Part shown: in pieces, positions 35,068-47,934 of the stretch
Numbering within the stretch: position 1 is the stretch's first letter
Layout: each line of letters opens with the position of its first letter
Assembly: GCF_000233955.1 (NCBI RefSeq)
Contig: NZ_JH376625.1
Location: 1-64,000 of the forward strand
Direction of reading: 5' to 3'
Origin: Paraprevotella clara YIT 11840
Lineage (GTDB): Bacteria; Bacteroidota; Bacteroidia; Bacteroidales; Bacteroidaceae
Length of the DNA stretch: 64,000 nucleotides
The notes under the pieces: generated by a model
What the model saw: only the letters and a program-made list of their open reading frames with translations
What the model was told of the DNA's origin: nothing
Databases searched by the model: none
Translations under genes and position numbers: made by a program

Positions 35068-35687
35068 TGAAAGGAAGTATGATTGTTTGTTTGTTCTTTT
35101 TGTTAGGTTGTCTGATAGGTTTTGGTGTCCACATACAACTCGATACGCACAATCTTTCGATGTATATATTATATGTATTGATGTTTCAGGTGGGTATCAA
35201 TATAGGTAGCAATGAGAACTTGAAGGGGATGCTGGCTCATTTTACTCCGAAAATGTTGATCATTCCTTTGGGGACGATTGTCGGAACATTGCTTTTTTCG
35301 GCGTTAGCCAGTTTGTTGTTAAGCCAATGGAGTGTGTTTGACTGTATGGCGGTGGGGAGTGGTTTTGCTTACTATTCTTTGTCTTCCATTTTGATTACCC
35401 AGTTTAAGGAACCGTCGTTAGGGCTTCAGTTGGCAACGGAATTGGGGACTATCGCATTATTGACCAATATATTTCGTGAAATGATGGCCTTGTTGGGAAC
35501 TCCTCTTATCCGTAAATGTTTCGGGAGGTTTGCTCCGATTTCGGCAGCAGGAGTCAATTCGATGGATGTGCTGTTGCCTTCTATCCTGCGTTATTCCGGT
35601 AAGGATATGATGCCGATCGCGATTCTACATGGCGTTTTGATAGATTTGAGTGTTCCCGTATTCGTTTCCTTCTTTTGTAGCCTGTGA
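35064..35687 (+). CDS. lysO: LysO family exporter, C-terminal part (split gene)
   Basis: The 207-residue membrane protein carries the conserved end of LysO/YbjE: V-G-I-N-I-G-S-N, the G-S-G-F-A-Y-Y-S-L-S-S segment, R-E-M-M-A-L-L-G-T-P and the final M-D-V-L-L-P-S-I-L-R. It has six or so transmembrane segments. The four-base overlap with the N-terminal half and the shared promoter indicate one functional transporter built from two chains. A strong terminator at 35707-35747 ends the operon. Confidence 0.85.
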   Translation: MMKGSMIVCLFFLLGCLIGFGVHIQLDTHNLSMYILYVLMFQVGINIGSNENLKGMLAHFTPKMLIIPLGTIVGTLLFSALASLLLSQWSVFDCMAVGSGFAYYSLSSILITQFKEPSLGLQLATELGTIALLTNIFREMMALLGTPLIRKCFGRFAPISAAGVNSMDVLLPSILRYSGKDMMPIAILHGVLIDLSVPVFVSFFCSL

Positions 35688-35706
35688 GATGTGAAGGGAA
35701 AAAGGT

Positions 35707-38736
<3,030 letters not shown>

Positions 38737-38786
38737 AGCAGCCTTGAATAACACTATCTTCGTAGGCAGTTTAGAACAAGTAGTAT

Positions 38787-40166
38787 ATGAATCTTTTTAA
38801 GAAGTTATTATATGCATTTGTATTCCTTTTCGAAGGGATACAAATGCATTTGTTTGCACAAAGCCCGAATAACGTGGTGGATGAAGTGATTTGGGTGGTG
38901 GGCGATGAAGCAATTTTGCGTTCCGATGTGGAGGCAGCCCGTATGGATTTCGGGGCGAACATCTCCGGTAATCCTTATTGTGTCATTCCCGAACAGTTGG
39001 CTATACAGAAATTATTTTTGCATCAGGCACAGTTGGACAGTGTGGAAGTCGAGAACTCCCAGATTTCCGCCAACATGGAGGCACGTTTGAATGAATTGAT
39101 CATGCGTGCCGGTTCGAAAGAGAAGTTGGAAGAATATTATCATAAGACGATGACGCAGATTCGTGAGATGATGTTCGAATCTCTTAAAGAACAATACACA
39201 GTACAAAGAGTACGGGAGAACTTGACTTCGGACATCAAGGTGACACCGGCCGAGGTGCGGCGTTATTTTAAAGATATGCCGGAAGATAGTTTGCCGTGGA
39301 TTTCCGATCAGGTGGAAGTGCAGATTATAACCCAGCAACCTCGTATCCCACAGGAAGAAATAGAGAGGGTAAAGGCAGAGTTGCGTGATTATACCGACCG
39401 TGTCAATAATGGAGAGTCCTCATTTTCCACTTTAGCCATCCTTTATTCGGAGGATCCGGGTTCGGCTCGTTATGGAGGAGAAATGGATTACGTGGGGCGT
39501 GGAGAGTTGGATCCGGCTTTTGCCAACGTGGCTTTCAGTTTGACCGACCCTAAGAAAATATCGAAAGTAGTGGAGTCAGAGTATGGTTTCCATATCATTC
39601 AGTTGGTGGACAAGCGTGGAGATAAGGTAAAGGTACGTCATATATTGCGTAAGCCTAAGTTAGCTCAAGCTGATATTGATACGACGATGGTGCGTATGGA
39701 TTCCATAGCCGAGGATATCCGTAAGGAGAAATATTCCTTTGAGGAGGCCGCTACTTTCTTGTCCGATGATAAGGACAGCCGTAACAACCGGGGGCTGATG
39801 ACGAATGTGAAGTTCGACCAATCGGTGGGCGACCAAATCCGTACGTCTCGTTTCCAATTACAGGAATTGCCGGCCGAAGTGGCTAAAGTGGTTTCCACGA
39901 TGAAGACCGGAGAGATTTCCAATCCTTTCTTGATGGTTAACTCTAAAGGCAAGGAAGTGTGTGCCGTGGTAAAATTGAAAACGCATATTAAAGCACACCG
40001 GGCTTCGATGTCGGAGGATTTTCAAGTGCTGAAGGATGTGGTCATGGCCAAGTTGCAGGAACAGAAAATCAATCAATGGATAAAAGATAAGCAGAAATCT
40101 ACTTACATACGTATTAACGAAGGTTGGGGGGATTGTGATTTTGAATATCCCGGATGGATAAAATGA
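38787..40166 (+). CDS. surA: SurA-like periplasmic chaperone and peptidyl-prolyl isomerase
   Basis: The 459-residue protein has a signal peptide (cleavage near F-A-Q). A SurA N-terminal helical domain follows (V-V-D-E-V-I-W-V-V-G-D-E-A-I-L-R-S-D-V, about 25-170). Then come a well-kept parvulin domain (about 180-280, with G-G-x-M-D-Y-V-G-R-G and Y-G-F-H-I-I-Q) and a second, weaker rotamase-like domain (about 285-390). SurA guides beta-barrel proteins through the periplasm to the BAM complex. The start of the next gene overlaps its end by 13 bp. The paralogue upstream suggests a duplicated pair. Confidence 0.85.
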   Translation: MNLFKKLLYAFVFLFEGIQMHLFAQSPNNVVDEVIWVVGDEAILRSDVEAARMDFGANISGNPYCVIPEQLAIQKLFLHQAQLDSVEVENSQISANMEARLNELIMRAGSKEKLEEYYHKTMTQIREMMFESLKEQYTVQRVRENLTSDIKVTPAEVRRYFKDMPEDSLPWISDQVEVQIITQQPRIPQEEIERVKAELRDYTDRVNNGESSFSTLAILYSEDPGSARYGGEMDYVGRGELDPAFANVAFSLTDPKKISKVVESEYGFHIIQLVDKRGDKVKVRHILRKPKLAQADIDTTMVRMDSIAEDIRKEKYSFEEAATFLSDDKDSRNNRGLMTNVKFDQSVGDQIRTSRFQLQELPAEVAKVVSTMKTGEISNPFLMVNSKGKEVCAVVKLKTHIKAHRASMSEDFQVLKDVVMAKLQEQKINQWIKDKQKSTYIRINEGWGDCDFEYPGWIK

Positions 40167-41818
40167 AGGATAAAAAACAGAATAAAAGAATAAACGGCGG
40201 GCATAGATTACTTTTCTTTTGTATTCTATGCCTGTTTGGGCTTTATGTTGCGGTGTCTTATGCTGAAGAGCAGCCGCAGCGGGAGCAGTCGAAGACAAAG
40301 GTTATTTTGTTGCATACGGATAACCTTACGTACGACCAGTACCGGCATCCCGGTGCACAAATATTGACTGGAAATGTACAGTTCCAGCATGATGGGGTGC
40401 TGATGTATTGCGACAGTGCTTGTTTTTATGAGGCCACGAACTCATTCGATGCTTTCGGGCATGTGAAGATGGTACAGGGGGATACGTTGGATTTGGTTGG
40501 CGACATGTTGCTGTATAACGGTTTGGACCAGTTGGCCCGTGTCCGCTACAATGTGGTACTGACACATCGTGAATCCAAACTCTATACGGACAGTCTCGAT
40601 TACGACCGTCTGTATGAACTGGGATATTTTTTCGAAGGAGGAAAGTTGGTAGACAAAGACAATGTGTTGACTTCCGATTGGGGGCAATATAGTCCGCCTA
40701 CGCGTCAGGCCGTGTTTAATTATAATGTGAAGTTGGAGAACCCGAAGTTTACGTTGATTTCCGATACGTTGAACTATAATACCCTGACGAGTATGGCAGA
40801 GATTGTCGGTCCTTCCAATATCGACAGCGGCGACAATCATATTTATTCCGAGTCGGGCTTTTACAATACCCAGACAGAGGAAGCCATCTTGCTCGACCGT
40901 TCCATTGTGACCAACAAGGGGCGTAAGATGGTGGGCGACAGTTTGTATTATGACAGCAAGTCCGGTGTGGGAGAAGGTTTTCGTAATGTGGTCTACACCG
41001 ACGAGGTGAATAAAAACATGCTGACGGGAAACTATTGTTACTATAATGACAGTACCGGTTATTCCATGGCGACGGACAGTGCGGTAGCTATAGATTATTC
41101 GCAACGTGACACGATGTACATGCATGCCGACACGTTCAAAGTGTACACTTTCTATATGGATACCGATAGCATGTACCGCGAAGTCCGGGGCTATTACAAG
41201 GTGCGTTCCTACCGTATGGATGTCCAGTCGGTTTGCGACTCTTTGGTGTTCGATTCGCGTGATACTTGCATCACGATGTACCGTGACCCTATCGTATGGA
41301 ACGGCGGGCAGCAAGTATTGGGAGAGGTGATTAAAGTTTATTTGAACGATTCTACCATAGACCGGATTCATGTCATAGACCAGACGCTTTCCGTGGAGCG
41401 GATCGACTCGGTGCATTATAATCAAGTGGCCGGAAAAGAGATGACTTCCTACTTTCGTGACGGGGAGATGTATGAGACGTGGGTGAACGGCAACGTTTAT
41501 GTGGATTATTATATGTTCGACGACGACAGTTTGATGATAGGGTTGAACTATACGGAAACCACTGAGCTTAAATTGTTTATGAAGGACCGGAAAATGGAGA
41601 AGATATGGATGCCGGCCTCTACGGGGGTAATCTATCCGATAGTCATGATACCGCCCAATCGGCTTTATCTGTCCAATTTTGCCTGGTTCGATTATATCCG
41701 TCCGTTGAACAAAGACGATATATTCGTATGGCGCCCCAAGAAGTCCGGGACGGAGCTTAAGGCGTCTTACAAGCACAAGGCACCTTTACAATCTTTGGAT
41801 CAAATCAAAAAGAAATAG
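40154..41818 (+). CDS. OstA/LptA-like periplasmic protein
   Basis: The 554-residue protein begins with a basic stretch and one hydrophobic segment (about 20-38, signal or anchor), then OstA/LptA-like beta-jellyroll repeats (G-A-Q-I-L-T-G-N-V-Q-F-Q-H, then D-T-L-D-L-V-G-D-M-L-L-Y-N). Such proteins form a bridge that carries lipopolysaccharide to the outer membrane. It is longer than proteobacterial LptA, as is usual in Bacteroidetes. The ATG at 40163, overlapping the surA stop, is an alternative start. It follows a SurA-like chaperone, consistent with an outer-membrane biogenesis cluster. Confidence 0.8.
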   Translation: MDKMKDKKQNKRINGGHRLLFFCILCLFGLYVAVSYAEEQPQREQSKTKVILLHTDNLTYDQYRHPGAQILTGNVQFQHDGVLMYCDSACFYEATNSFDAFGHVKMVQGDTLDLVGDMLLYNGLDQLARVRYNVVLTHRESKLYTDSLDYDRLYELGYFFEGGKLVDKDNVLTSDWGQYSPPTRQAVFNYNVKLENPKFTLISDTLNYNTLTSMAEIVGPSNIDSGDNHIYSESGFYNTQTEEAILLDRSIVTNKGRKMVGDSLYYDSKSGVGEGFRNVVYTDEVNKNMLTGNYCYYNDSTGYSMATDSAVAIDYSQRDTMYMHADTFKVYTFYMDTDSMYREVRGYYKVRSYRMDVQSVCDSLVFDSRDTCITMYRDPIVWNGGQQVLGEVIKVYLNDSTIDRIHVIDQTLSVERIDSVHYNQVAGKEMTSYFRDGEMYETWVNGNVYVDYYMFDDDSLMIGLNYTETTELKLFMKDRKMEKIWMPASTGVIYPIVMIPPNRLYLSNFAWFDYIRPLNKDDIFVWRPKKSGTELKASYKHKAPLQSLDQIKKK

Positions 41819-41821
41819 TTT

Positions 41822-42118
41822 ATGGCACTCTTTAAGACACGAGAACCTCGAAAGTTCCATCATCCTTATATATATATAAATGAACGAAAAGAAAAACTGA
41901 AGGCCATAGAAGAGCGTGCCAAACGAGAGTTGGGCATGCTGCCGCCGAAGGAGTTCAATCCGGAAGATATCCGCGGAACTTTCGTGAAAGGGACAAAGCA
42001 TTTGCGGCGCAGGAAAGAAAGCGGGCGTAAGCCTATGAAATGGGGAGTAGCATTGATTATTATCGGTGCGTTGCTTTTCATTTGGCATTATTTATTGACT
42101 GGAAGTTTTCGGTTTTAA
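41822..42118 (+). CDS. Small basic protein with one C-terminal transmembrane helix
   Basis: The 98-residue protein is basic in its first 70 residues (R-K-E-K-L-K-A-I-E-E-R, later H-L-R-R-R-K-E-S) and has a single hydrophobic segment near the end (W-G-V-A-L-I-I-I-G-A-L-L-F-I-W). It starts 3 bp after the OstA-like gene and ends 14 bp before mutL, so it is part of the same operon. I recognise no family; it is probably a tail-anchored inner-membrane protein of this conserved gene cluster. Confidence 0.75.
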   Translation: MALFKTREPRKFHHPYIYINERKEKLKAIEERAKRELGMLPPKEFNPEDIRGTFVKGTKHLRRRKESGRKPMKWGVALIIIGALLFIWHYLLTGSFRF

Positions 42119-42132
42119 GCATATCCTGAAAG

Positions 42133-43983
42133 ATGAGTGATATTATACATTTGCTGCCGGACTCGGTAGCAAACCAGATTGCTGCCGGTGAAGTGATACA
42201 ACGACCGGCCTCTGTGATAAAAGAATTGGTTGAAAATGCCGTGGACGCCTCGGCCACACGGATTGACGTATTGGTGGAAGATGCGGGCAAGACTTCTATT
42301 CAAGTAGTGGACGACGGGAAGGGGATGTCAGAGACCGATGCGCGTCTTTCGTTCGAACGTCACGCTACGTCCAAGATACGTGAAGCCAGTGATTTGTTCG
42401 CTTTGCGTACAATGGGCTTTCGGGGAGAGGCTTTGGCTTCTATTGCGGCTGTGGCCCAAGTAGAATTGAGAACCCGTCAAGCCGGGAGCGAATTGGGGAC
42501 GTGTGTGAATATCGAAGGTTCCCAACTGGTAGGACAGGAGCCGGTTTCCTGTGCGCCGGGAAGTAATTTCCTGATACGGAATCTTTTCTTTAACGTGCCT
42601 GCACGTCGCAAGTTCTTGAAATCCAATCAGACCGAGCTGAGTAATATATTGCAAGAGTTTGAGCGCGTGGCTTTAGTGCATGAAGACATAGCTTTCTCTT
42701 TGACACAAAACGGCAGTGTCGTGCTCAGTTTGCCAAAATCCACATTGCGCCAACGTATCATCAATATTTTCGGTAAGAAACTCAACGAGCAACTTTTGGC
42801 TGTCGATGTAGAGACTTCTTTGGTCCGTTTGTCCGGTTTCGTGGGTAAACCGGATTCTGCCCGTAAGAAAGGAGCCCATCAATACTTCTTCGTGAACGGA
42901 CGTTATATGCGTCATCCTTATTTCCACAAAGCAGTGATGGAGGCTTTCGAACAGTTGATACCCGTAGGTGAGCAGGTGTCCTATTTCCTCTATTTCGAAG
43001 TAGACCCGGCCAATATCGACGTGAATATCCATCCTACGAAGACGGAAATCAAGTTTGAAAACGAACTGGCCATCTGGCAGATTATAGTGGCAGCGGTGAA
43101 AGAGTCGTTAGGGCGCTTCAATGCCGTGCCTACGATTGATTTCAACACGGAAGGTGCTCTGGACATTCCTGTATTTGGCAATGCTTTTTCTCCGGCAACC
43201 GTTGAAGCTCCGGTATTGGAAGTGAATCCCGATTTCAATCCTTTTAAGTCCGGCTCTTCTTCCGGTTATAAATCGCAGCGGATGGATTGGGAACCTTTGT
43301 ATGACGGAATGGAGAAAAGCGCGTCTCCTGCAGTGACGAACGATTTCGGGGGAGGAGATTTTTCATCCTCCGTCCCCGACGATCTGACTTTGTATGCGGA
43401 TACAAAGGATACCTTTGAAAAATCGACCCAGCATTATCAGTATAAAGGCAAATATATCATGACGGCGGTGAAATCCGGACTGATGATTATCGACCAGCAT
43501 CGTGCACATATCCGTGTGCTTTACGACCGTTATCGTAAACAAATGGAGGGAAGCAACGGACAGTCTCAAGGGTTGCTTTTTCCCGAAATGCTACAGTTGC
43601 CGCCGTCAGAAGGCATTGTGTTGGAACATCTGGCAGACGACTTGCATGCTTTGGGCTTCGATTTGTCCGTGTTGGGCGGCGGAAGTTTCTCCATTAACGC
43701 CGTCCCTTCCGGAACAGAAGGATTGAATCCTGTGGAAATGGTGCGCGGCATTGTGCATTCTTCCATAGAAAAGGGATGTAATGTAGAGGAAGATGTACGC
43801 CATTATATCGCTTTGTCGCTGGCTCGAAGCGCCGCCATTGTGCAGGGGCAGGTGCTGTCCAATGAAGAAATGGAGGCTTTGGTAGACGACTTGTTCGTCT
43901 GTCGTAATCCCAATCAGACCCCTGACGGCAAGGTCGTTGTGGCCATATTGGAGCAGGATGATTTAGACCAGCTTTTTGGGTGA
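42133..43983 (+). CDS. mutL: DNA mismatch repair protein MutL
   Basis: MutL couples mismatch recognition by MutS to strand removal. The 616-residue protein has the GHKL ATPase motifs: E-N-A-V-D-A-S, D-D-G-K-G-M, and [10 protein letters not shown]. The C-terminal dimerisation domain has D-Q-H-R-A-H-I-R and, near the end, [11 protein letters not shown]. These correspond in place to the endonuclease motifs of some MutLs (DQHAxxER and the Cys/His-rich motif) but depart from them, so cleavage activity is uncertain. It is the last gene of the guaB-to-mutL run. Confidence 0.94.
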   Translation: MSDIIHLLPDSVANQIAAGEVIQRPASVIKELVENAVDASATRIDVLVEDAGKTSIQVVDDGKGMSETDARLSFERHATSKIREASDLFALRTMGFRGEALASIAAVAQVELRTRQAGSELGTCVNIEGSQLVGQEPVSCAPGSNFLIRNLFFNVPARRKFLKSNQTELSNILQEFERVALVHEDIAFSLTQNGSVVLSLPKSTLRQRIINIFGKKLNEQLLAVDVETSLVRLSGFVGKPDSARKKGAHQYFFVNGRYMRHPYFHKAVMEAFEQLIPVGEQVSYFLYFEVDPANIDVNIHPTKTEIKFENELAIWQIIVAAVKESLGRFNAVPTIDFNTEGALDIPVFGNAFSPATVEAPVLEVNPDFNPFKSGSSSGYKSQRMDWEPLYDGMEKSASPAVTNDFGGGDFSSSVPDDLTLYADTKDTFEKSTQHYQYKGKYIMTAVKSGLMIIDQHRAHIRVLYDRYRKQMEGSNGQSQGLLFPEMLQLPPSEGIVLEHLADDLHALGFDLSVLGGGSFSINAVPSGTEGLNPVEMVRGIVHSSIEKGCNVEEDVRHYIALSLARSAAIVQGQVLSNEEMEALVDDLFVCRNPNQTPDGKVVVAILEQDDLDQLFG

Positions 43984-44085
43984 ACCTCATTGTTTCTTCA
44001 GGGCATTCTCTGTGTCTTTTCATAAAATAGGCGGCATCTCGGCAAATATTCCAAGCGAGCTTGATATTTTGCTCTCGATTTGCAC

Positions 44086-44093
44086 TATCTTTG
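44086..44093 (+). promoter_or_regulatory. -7 box of trpS
   Basis: TATCTTTG at 44086-44093, 24 nt before the ATG; a TTG at 44061-44063 leaves a 22-nt spacer, slightly long. Confidence 0.6.
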
Positions 44094-44102
44094 CAGAACT
44101 AA

Positions 44103-45212
<1,110 letters not shown>

Positions 45213-45237
45213 TATAGTCCGGAAAGAAATGAATACC

Positions 45238-45276
45238 ATCCGTCGTGGGATTTTGCTCCTACGACGGATTTTTTTA
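45238..45276 (+). terminator. Terminator after trpS
   Basis: ATCCGTCGTGGGA (45238-45250) pairs with TCCTACGACGGAT (45257-45269), one G-U pair, followed by T to 45276. Confidence 0.9.
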
Positions 45277-45335
45277 TGAACAAGCCACACTCCAAAATGC
45301 AGGAATGAGCGATGCCGAGGCGTAAATACTGTTAC

Positions 45336-45914
45336 TCAAAGGTCTATGGTACGGTCGATGTACTTTATCACTTTGGCCGGTACTCCTCCTACTATGGCAC
45401 GTGCAGGAACGTCCTTGTTTACCACCGCACCTGCCGCTACGATGGCGTGGTCTCCAATGGTCACGCCCGCCAAGATGGTGGCATGTGCGCCTATCCATAC
45501 ACCTTTTCCGATATGGATGGGCGAATGATAAAGGTTCTGACGGTCATCGGGGGCAAAGCCGTGATTTAGCGTAGCCATCACCACGCTATGCCCAATCAAA
45601 GTACCGTCACCAATAAAGATGCCACCTTGGTCTTGAAACTGACAACAGGAATTGATGAAGACATTCTTTCCGAGATGGATGTTTTTCCCGAAATCGGTAT
45701 AAAAGGGAGGAAATAGGCGAAAGGAATCGTCCACCTTGTTATCGGTAATCCGGCTGAACAGGGCGACAATTTCTTCGGGAGAGTGGTAAGAGCCGTTCAA
45801 GTCGAAGAGCAAACGGCGGGTGGCATCGCTCTGTTCGCGCATGAAAGTAATCATTTCCTCGCCGGCCAAGGGCTTGCCTGTTGCAATCATCTGTTGAAAT
45901 CGTTCTAATGTCAT
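45336..45914 (-). CDS. Sugar O-acetyltransferase (maltose/galactoside acetyltransferase family)
   Basis: With the start at 45914 the protein has 192 residues. The N-terminal helix region is that of the Maa/LacA family. The left-handed beta-helix shows hexapeptide repeats: [29 protein letters not shown] and V-T-I-G-D-H-A-I-V. The catalytic His is in A-T-L-N-H-G-F. It transfers acetyl from acetyl-CoA to a sugar. The -7 box at 45946-45939 lies downstream of an alternative upstream start, which decides the choice of ATG. Confidence 0.88.
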   Translation of the reverse strand: MTLERFQQMIATGKPLAGEEMITFMREQSDATRRLLFDLNGSYHSPEEIVALFSRITDNKVDDSFRLFPPFYTDFGKNIHLGKNVFINSCCQFQDQGGIFIGDGTLIGHSVVMATLNHGFAPDDRQNLYHSPIHIGKGVWIGAHATILAGVTIGDHAIVAAGAVVNKDVPARAIVGGVPAKVIKYIDRTIDL

Positions 45915-45938
45915 GTCCGTTCTGTTAAAATGATAATG

Positions 45939-45946
45939 CAAAGTTA
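45939..45946 (-). promoter_or_regulatory. -7 box of the acetyltransferase gene
   Basis: TAACTTTG on the minus strand (45946 to 45939), 24 nt before the ATG at 45914. Confidence 0.6.
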
Positions 45947-46122
45947 TCGGTTTCTCTCCATTGTAATGGTATATAAATTACGGAAAAGAATACCCGAATT
46001 GCTGTATCTTCAGGTCGGGGGTGCGGTACGTTTGGGGTGGGGATTTTAGTAGCTATCCGCTCTTTGAGGATACTTCGGGCGGATAACTTTACCTTTTGGT
46101 GCAAAAAAAAGTGCGTCAAAAA

Positions 46123-46153
46123 TTTGCAGAAACGAAAAAAAGGCGTACCTTTG
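46123..46153 (+). promoter_or_regulatory. Promoter of the tRNA-Val pair
   Basis: TTTG (46123-46126), a 19-nt spacer and TACCTTTG (46146-46153) match the consensus and point into the two tRNA genes. Confidence 0.8.
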
Positions 46154-46177
46154 CATCGATTTTGAAACGAAAGAGAG

Positions 46178-46255
46178 GGGCGCTTAGCTCAGCCGGTTCA
46201 GAGCATCTGCCTTACAAGCAGAGGGTCGGGGGTTCGAATCCCTCAGCGCCCACCA
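46178..46255 (+). tRNA. tRNA-Val (TAC), copy 1
   Basis: Acceptor strands GGGCGCT (46178-46184) and AGCGCCC (46245-46251) pair, the anticodon arm CTGCC-TTACAA-GCAG shows anticodon TAC (valine), and the T arm contains GGTTCGAATCC. The 3' CCA is encoded (46253-46255). Confidence 0.97.
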
Positions 46256-46289
46256 CAGATTCTTTTTCTCTTTCGTGTCATAGCAAGAG

Positions 46290-46367
46290 GGGCGCTTAGC
46301 TCAGCCGGTTCAGAGCATCTGCCTTACAAGCAGAGGGTCGGGGGTTCGAATCCCTCAGCGCCCACCA
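46290..46367 (+). tRNA. tRNA-Val (TAC), copy 2
   Basis: Identical in sequence to the first copy, with encoded CCA (46365-46367), 34 nt downstream. Both are on one transcript from the promoter at 46123 and end at the terminator at 46374. Confidence 0.97.
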
Positions 46368-46373
46368 CGCAGG

Positions 46374-46398
46374 AAGACACTTGGAAGGTGTCTTTTTT
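46374..46398 (+). terminator. Terminator after the tRNA pair
   Basis: AAGACAC (46374-46380) pairs with GTGTCTT (46388-46394), followed by T to 46398. Confidence 0.85.
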
Positions 46399-46471
46399 GT
46401 TTTATGTCATCAATCTCTGTTTTTTCGATAACTTTTCTCTATTTTAATATGTGCGAATCGATAAAATGAAC

Positions 46472-46479
46472 TATTTTTG
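46472..46479 (+). promoter_or_regulatory. -7 box of purB
   Basis: TATTTTTG at 46472-46479, 26 nt before the ATG at 46506. The -33 element is weak. Confidence 0.55.
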
Positions 46480-46505
46480 TAGCATAAATAATACGTATTA
46501 CTTTT

Positions 46506-47852
46506 ATGGAATTGGATTTGTTGACGGCTATTTCTCCGATAGACGGCCGTTATAGAGGTAAAACAGAGGCTTTGGCTTCCTACTTTTCTGAATACGCGCT
46601 TATTCGCTATCGCGTGCGTGTAGAGATTGAATACTTTATTACTTTGTGCGAATTGCCTTTGCCGCAGTTGGCTGATTTCAATCATGATTTGTTTTCCCGT
46701 TTGCGTGACATCTACCGGAATTTCACGGAAGCGGATGCCAGACGGGTGAAGGAAATAGAGAGCGTGACGAACCATGATGTGAAGGCTGTGGAGTATTTTA
46801 TCAAGGAAGAGTTTGATAAAATAGGAGGTCTTGAGGCTTATAAGGAATTCATTCATTTCGGCCTGACATCTCAGGACATCAACAATACATCGGTTCCTTT
46901 GTCCATCAAAGAAGCTTTGGAGGAATGTTACTATCCCCAGATGGAGGAACTGATAGCCCAGCTTCGCGCGTATGCCGAGGAATGGAACGACGTGTCCATG
47001 TTGGCCAAGACACACGGACAGCCTGCTTCGCCTACCCGTTTGGGGAAAGAAGTTATGGTATTTGTCTATCGTCTGGAACGCCAGTTGGAGATGCTTAAAG
47101 CGTGCCCCATTACAGCCAAGTTCGGCGGAGCGACGGGGAATTACAATGCCCATCATGTGGCCTACCCCCGTTACGATTGGAAGTCGTTCGGCAATAATTT
47201 TGTGGCTGATAAGTTGGGGTTGGAGCGTGAGGAATATACGACCCAGATTTCCAATTACGACAATTTGGGAGCGGTTTTCGATGCCATGAAGCGCATCAAT
47301 ACGATTTTGATAGACCTGGACCGTGACTTCTGGCAGTACGTGTCTATGGAGTACTTCAAACAGAAGATTAAAGCCGGCGAGGTCGGTTCCAGTGCCATGC
47401 CTCATAAGGTGAACCCGATAGATTTCGAGAATAGCGAAGGTAATTTGGGTATAGCCAATGCCATATTGGCACATTTGAGTATGAAATTACCGGTGTCGCG
47501 TTTACAGCGCGACTTGACGGACTCCACAGTCTTGCGCAATGTCGGTGTACCTATGGGGCACATGGTGATTGCCATCCAGAGCACGCTGAAAGGTTTGCGT
47601 AAGTTGTTGCTGAACCGTGAGGCCATCAATGCCGATTTGGACAACTGTTGGGCGGTCGTGGCCGAAGCCATCCAGACGATTCTGCGCCGGGAGGCATATC
47701 CTCATCCTTATGAGGCTTTGAAAGCTTTGACTCGTACGAACCAGGCTATAACGGAAGAATCCATTAAGAATTTCATAGAGGGGCTGGCTGTCAGTGAAGA
47801 GGTGAAGCAGGAGCTTCGTGCCATTACGCCCCACTCTTACACGGGAATTTAA
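46506..47852 (+). CDS. purB: Adenylosuccinate lyase
   Basis: PurB acts twice in purine synthesis: it cleaves SAICAR and adenylosuccinate, releasing fumarate. The 448-residue protein has the family signature G-S-S-A-M-P-H-K-V-N-P (about 297-307). The T-H-G-Q-P-A-S-P-T segment has a catalytic His, and V-T-N-H-D-V-K-A-V lies in the first domain. A hairpin follows the gene before the next one. Nothing is unusual. Confidence 0.96.
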   Translation: MELDLLTAISPIDGRYRGKTEALASYFSEYALIRYRVRVEIEYFITLCELPLPQLADFNHDLFSRLRDIYRNFTEADARRVKEIESVTNHDVKAVEYFIKEEFDKIGGLEAYKEFIHFGLTSQDINNTSVPLSIKEALEECYYPQMEELIAQLRAYAEEWNDVSMLAKTHGQPASPTRLGKEVMVFVYRLERQLEMLKACPITAKFGGATGNYNAHHVAYPRYDWKSFGNNFVADKLGLEREEYTTQISNYDNLGAVFDAMKRINTILIDLDRDFWQYVSMEYFKQKIKAGEVGSSAMPHKVNPIDFENSEGNLGIANAILAHLSMKLPVSRLQRDLTDSTVLRNVGVPMGHMVIAIQSTLKGLRKLLLNREAINADLDNCWAVVAEAIQTILRREAYPHPYEALKALTRTNQAITEESIKNFIEGLAVSEEVKQELRAITPHSYTGI

Positions 47853-47863
47853 AAATGTTGACC

Positions 47864-47907
47864 GGAGATGCGACTGGCCCGCGAGGGCGAACGCAGTCTC
47901 CTTGTTT
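47864..47907 (+). terminator. Hairpin between purB and the pseudouridine synthase gene
   Basis: GGAGA (47864-47868) pairs with TCTCC (47897-47901), with inner GCG/CGC and GCCC/GGGC pairings, followed by TTGTTTT. It is interrupted but GC-rich and would end or slow the purB transcript. Confidence 0.55.
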
Positions 47908-47934
47908 TAATTATTATATAGAAAGGAAAAAAGT

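Noticed and set aside
40442-41776. 444-codon minus-strand frame opposite the OstA-like gene
   Set aside because: The histidine- and isoleucine-rich translation has no motif and mirrors the coding strand's Asp-rich repeats.
46052-46087. Imperfect stem GCTATCCGC / GCGGATAAC as a small RNA or terminator
   Set aside because: One mismatch, a long loop and a weak T run, with no promoter reading into it; insufficient support.
46178-46367. Tandem tRNA-Val genes as an integration (att) site
   Set aside because: Both genes are complete and followed by a terminator; no integrase or element lies next to them, so duplication is the simpler explanation.
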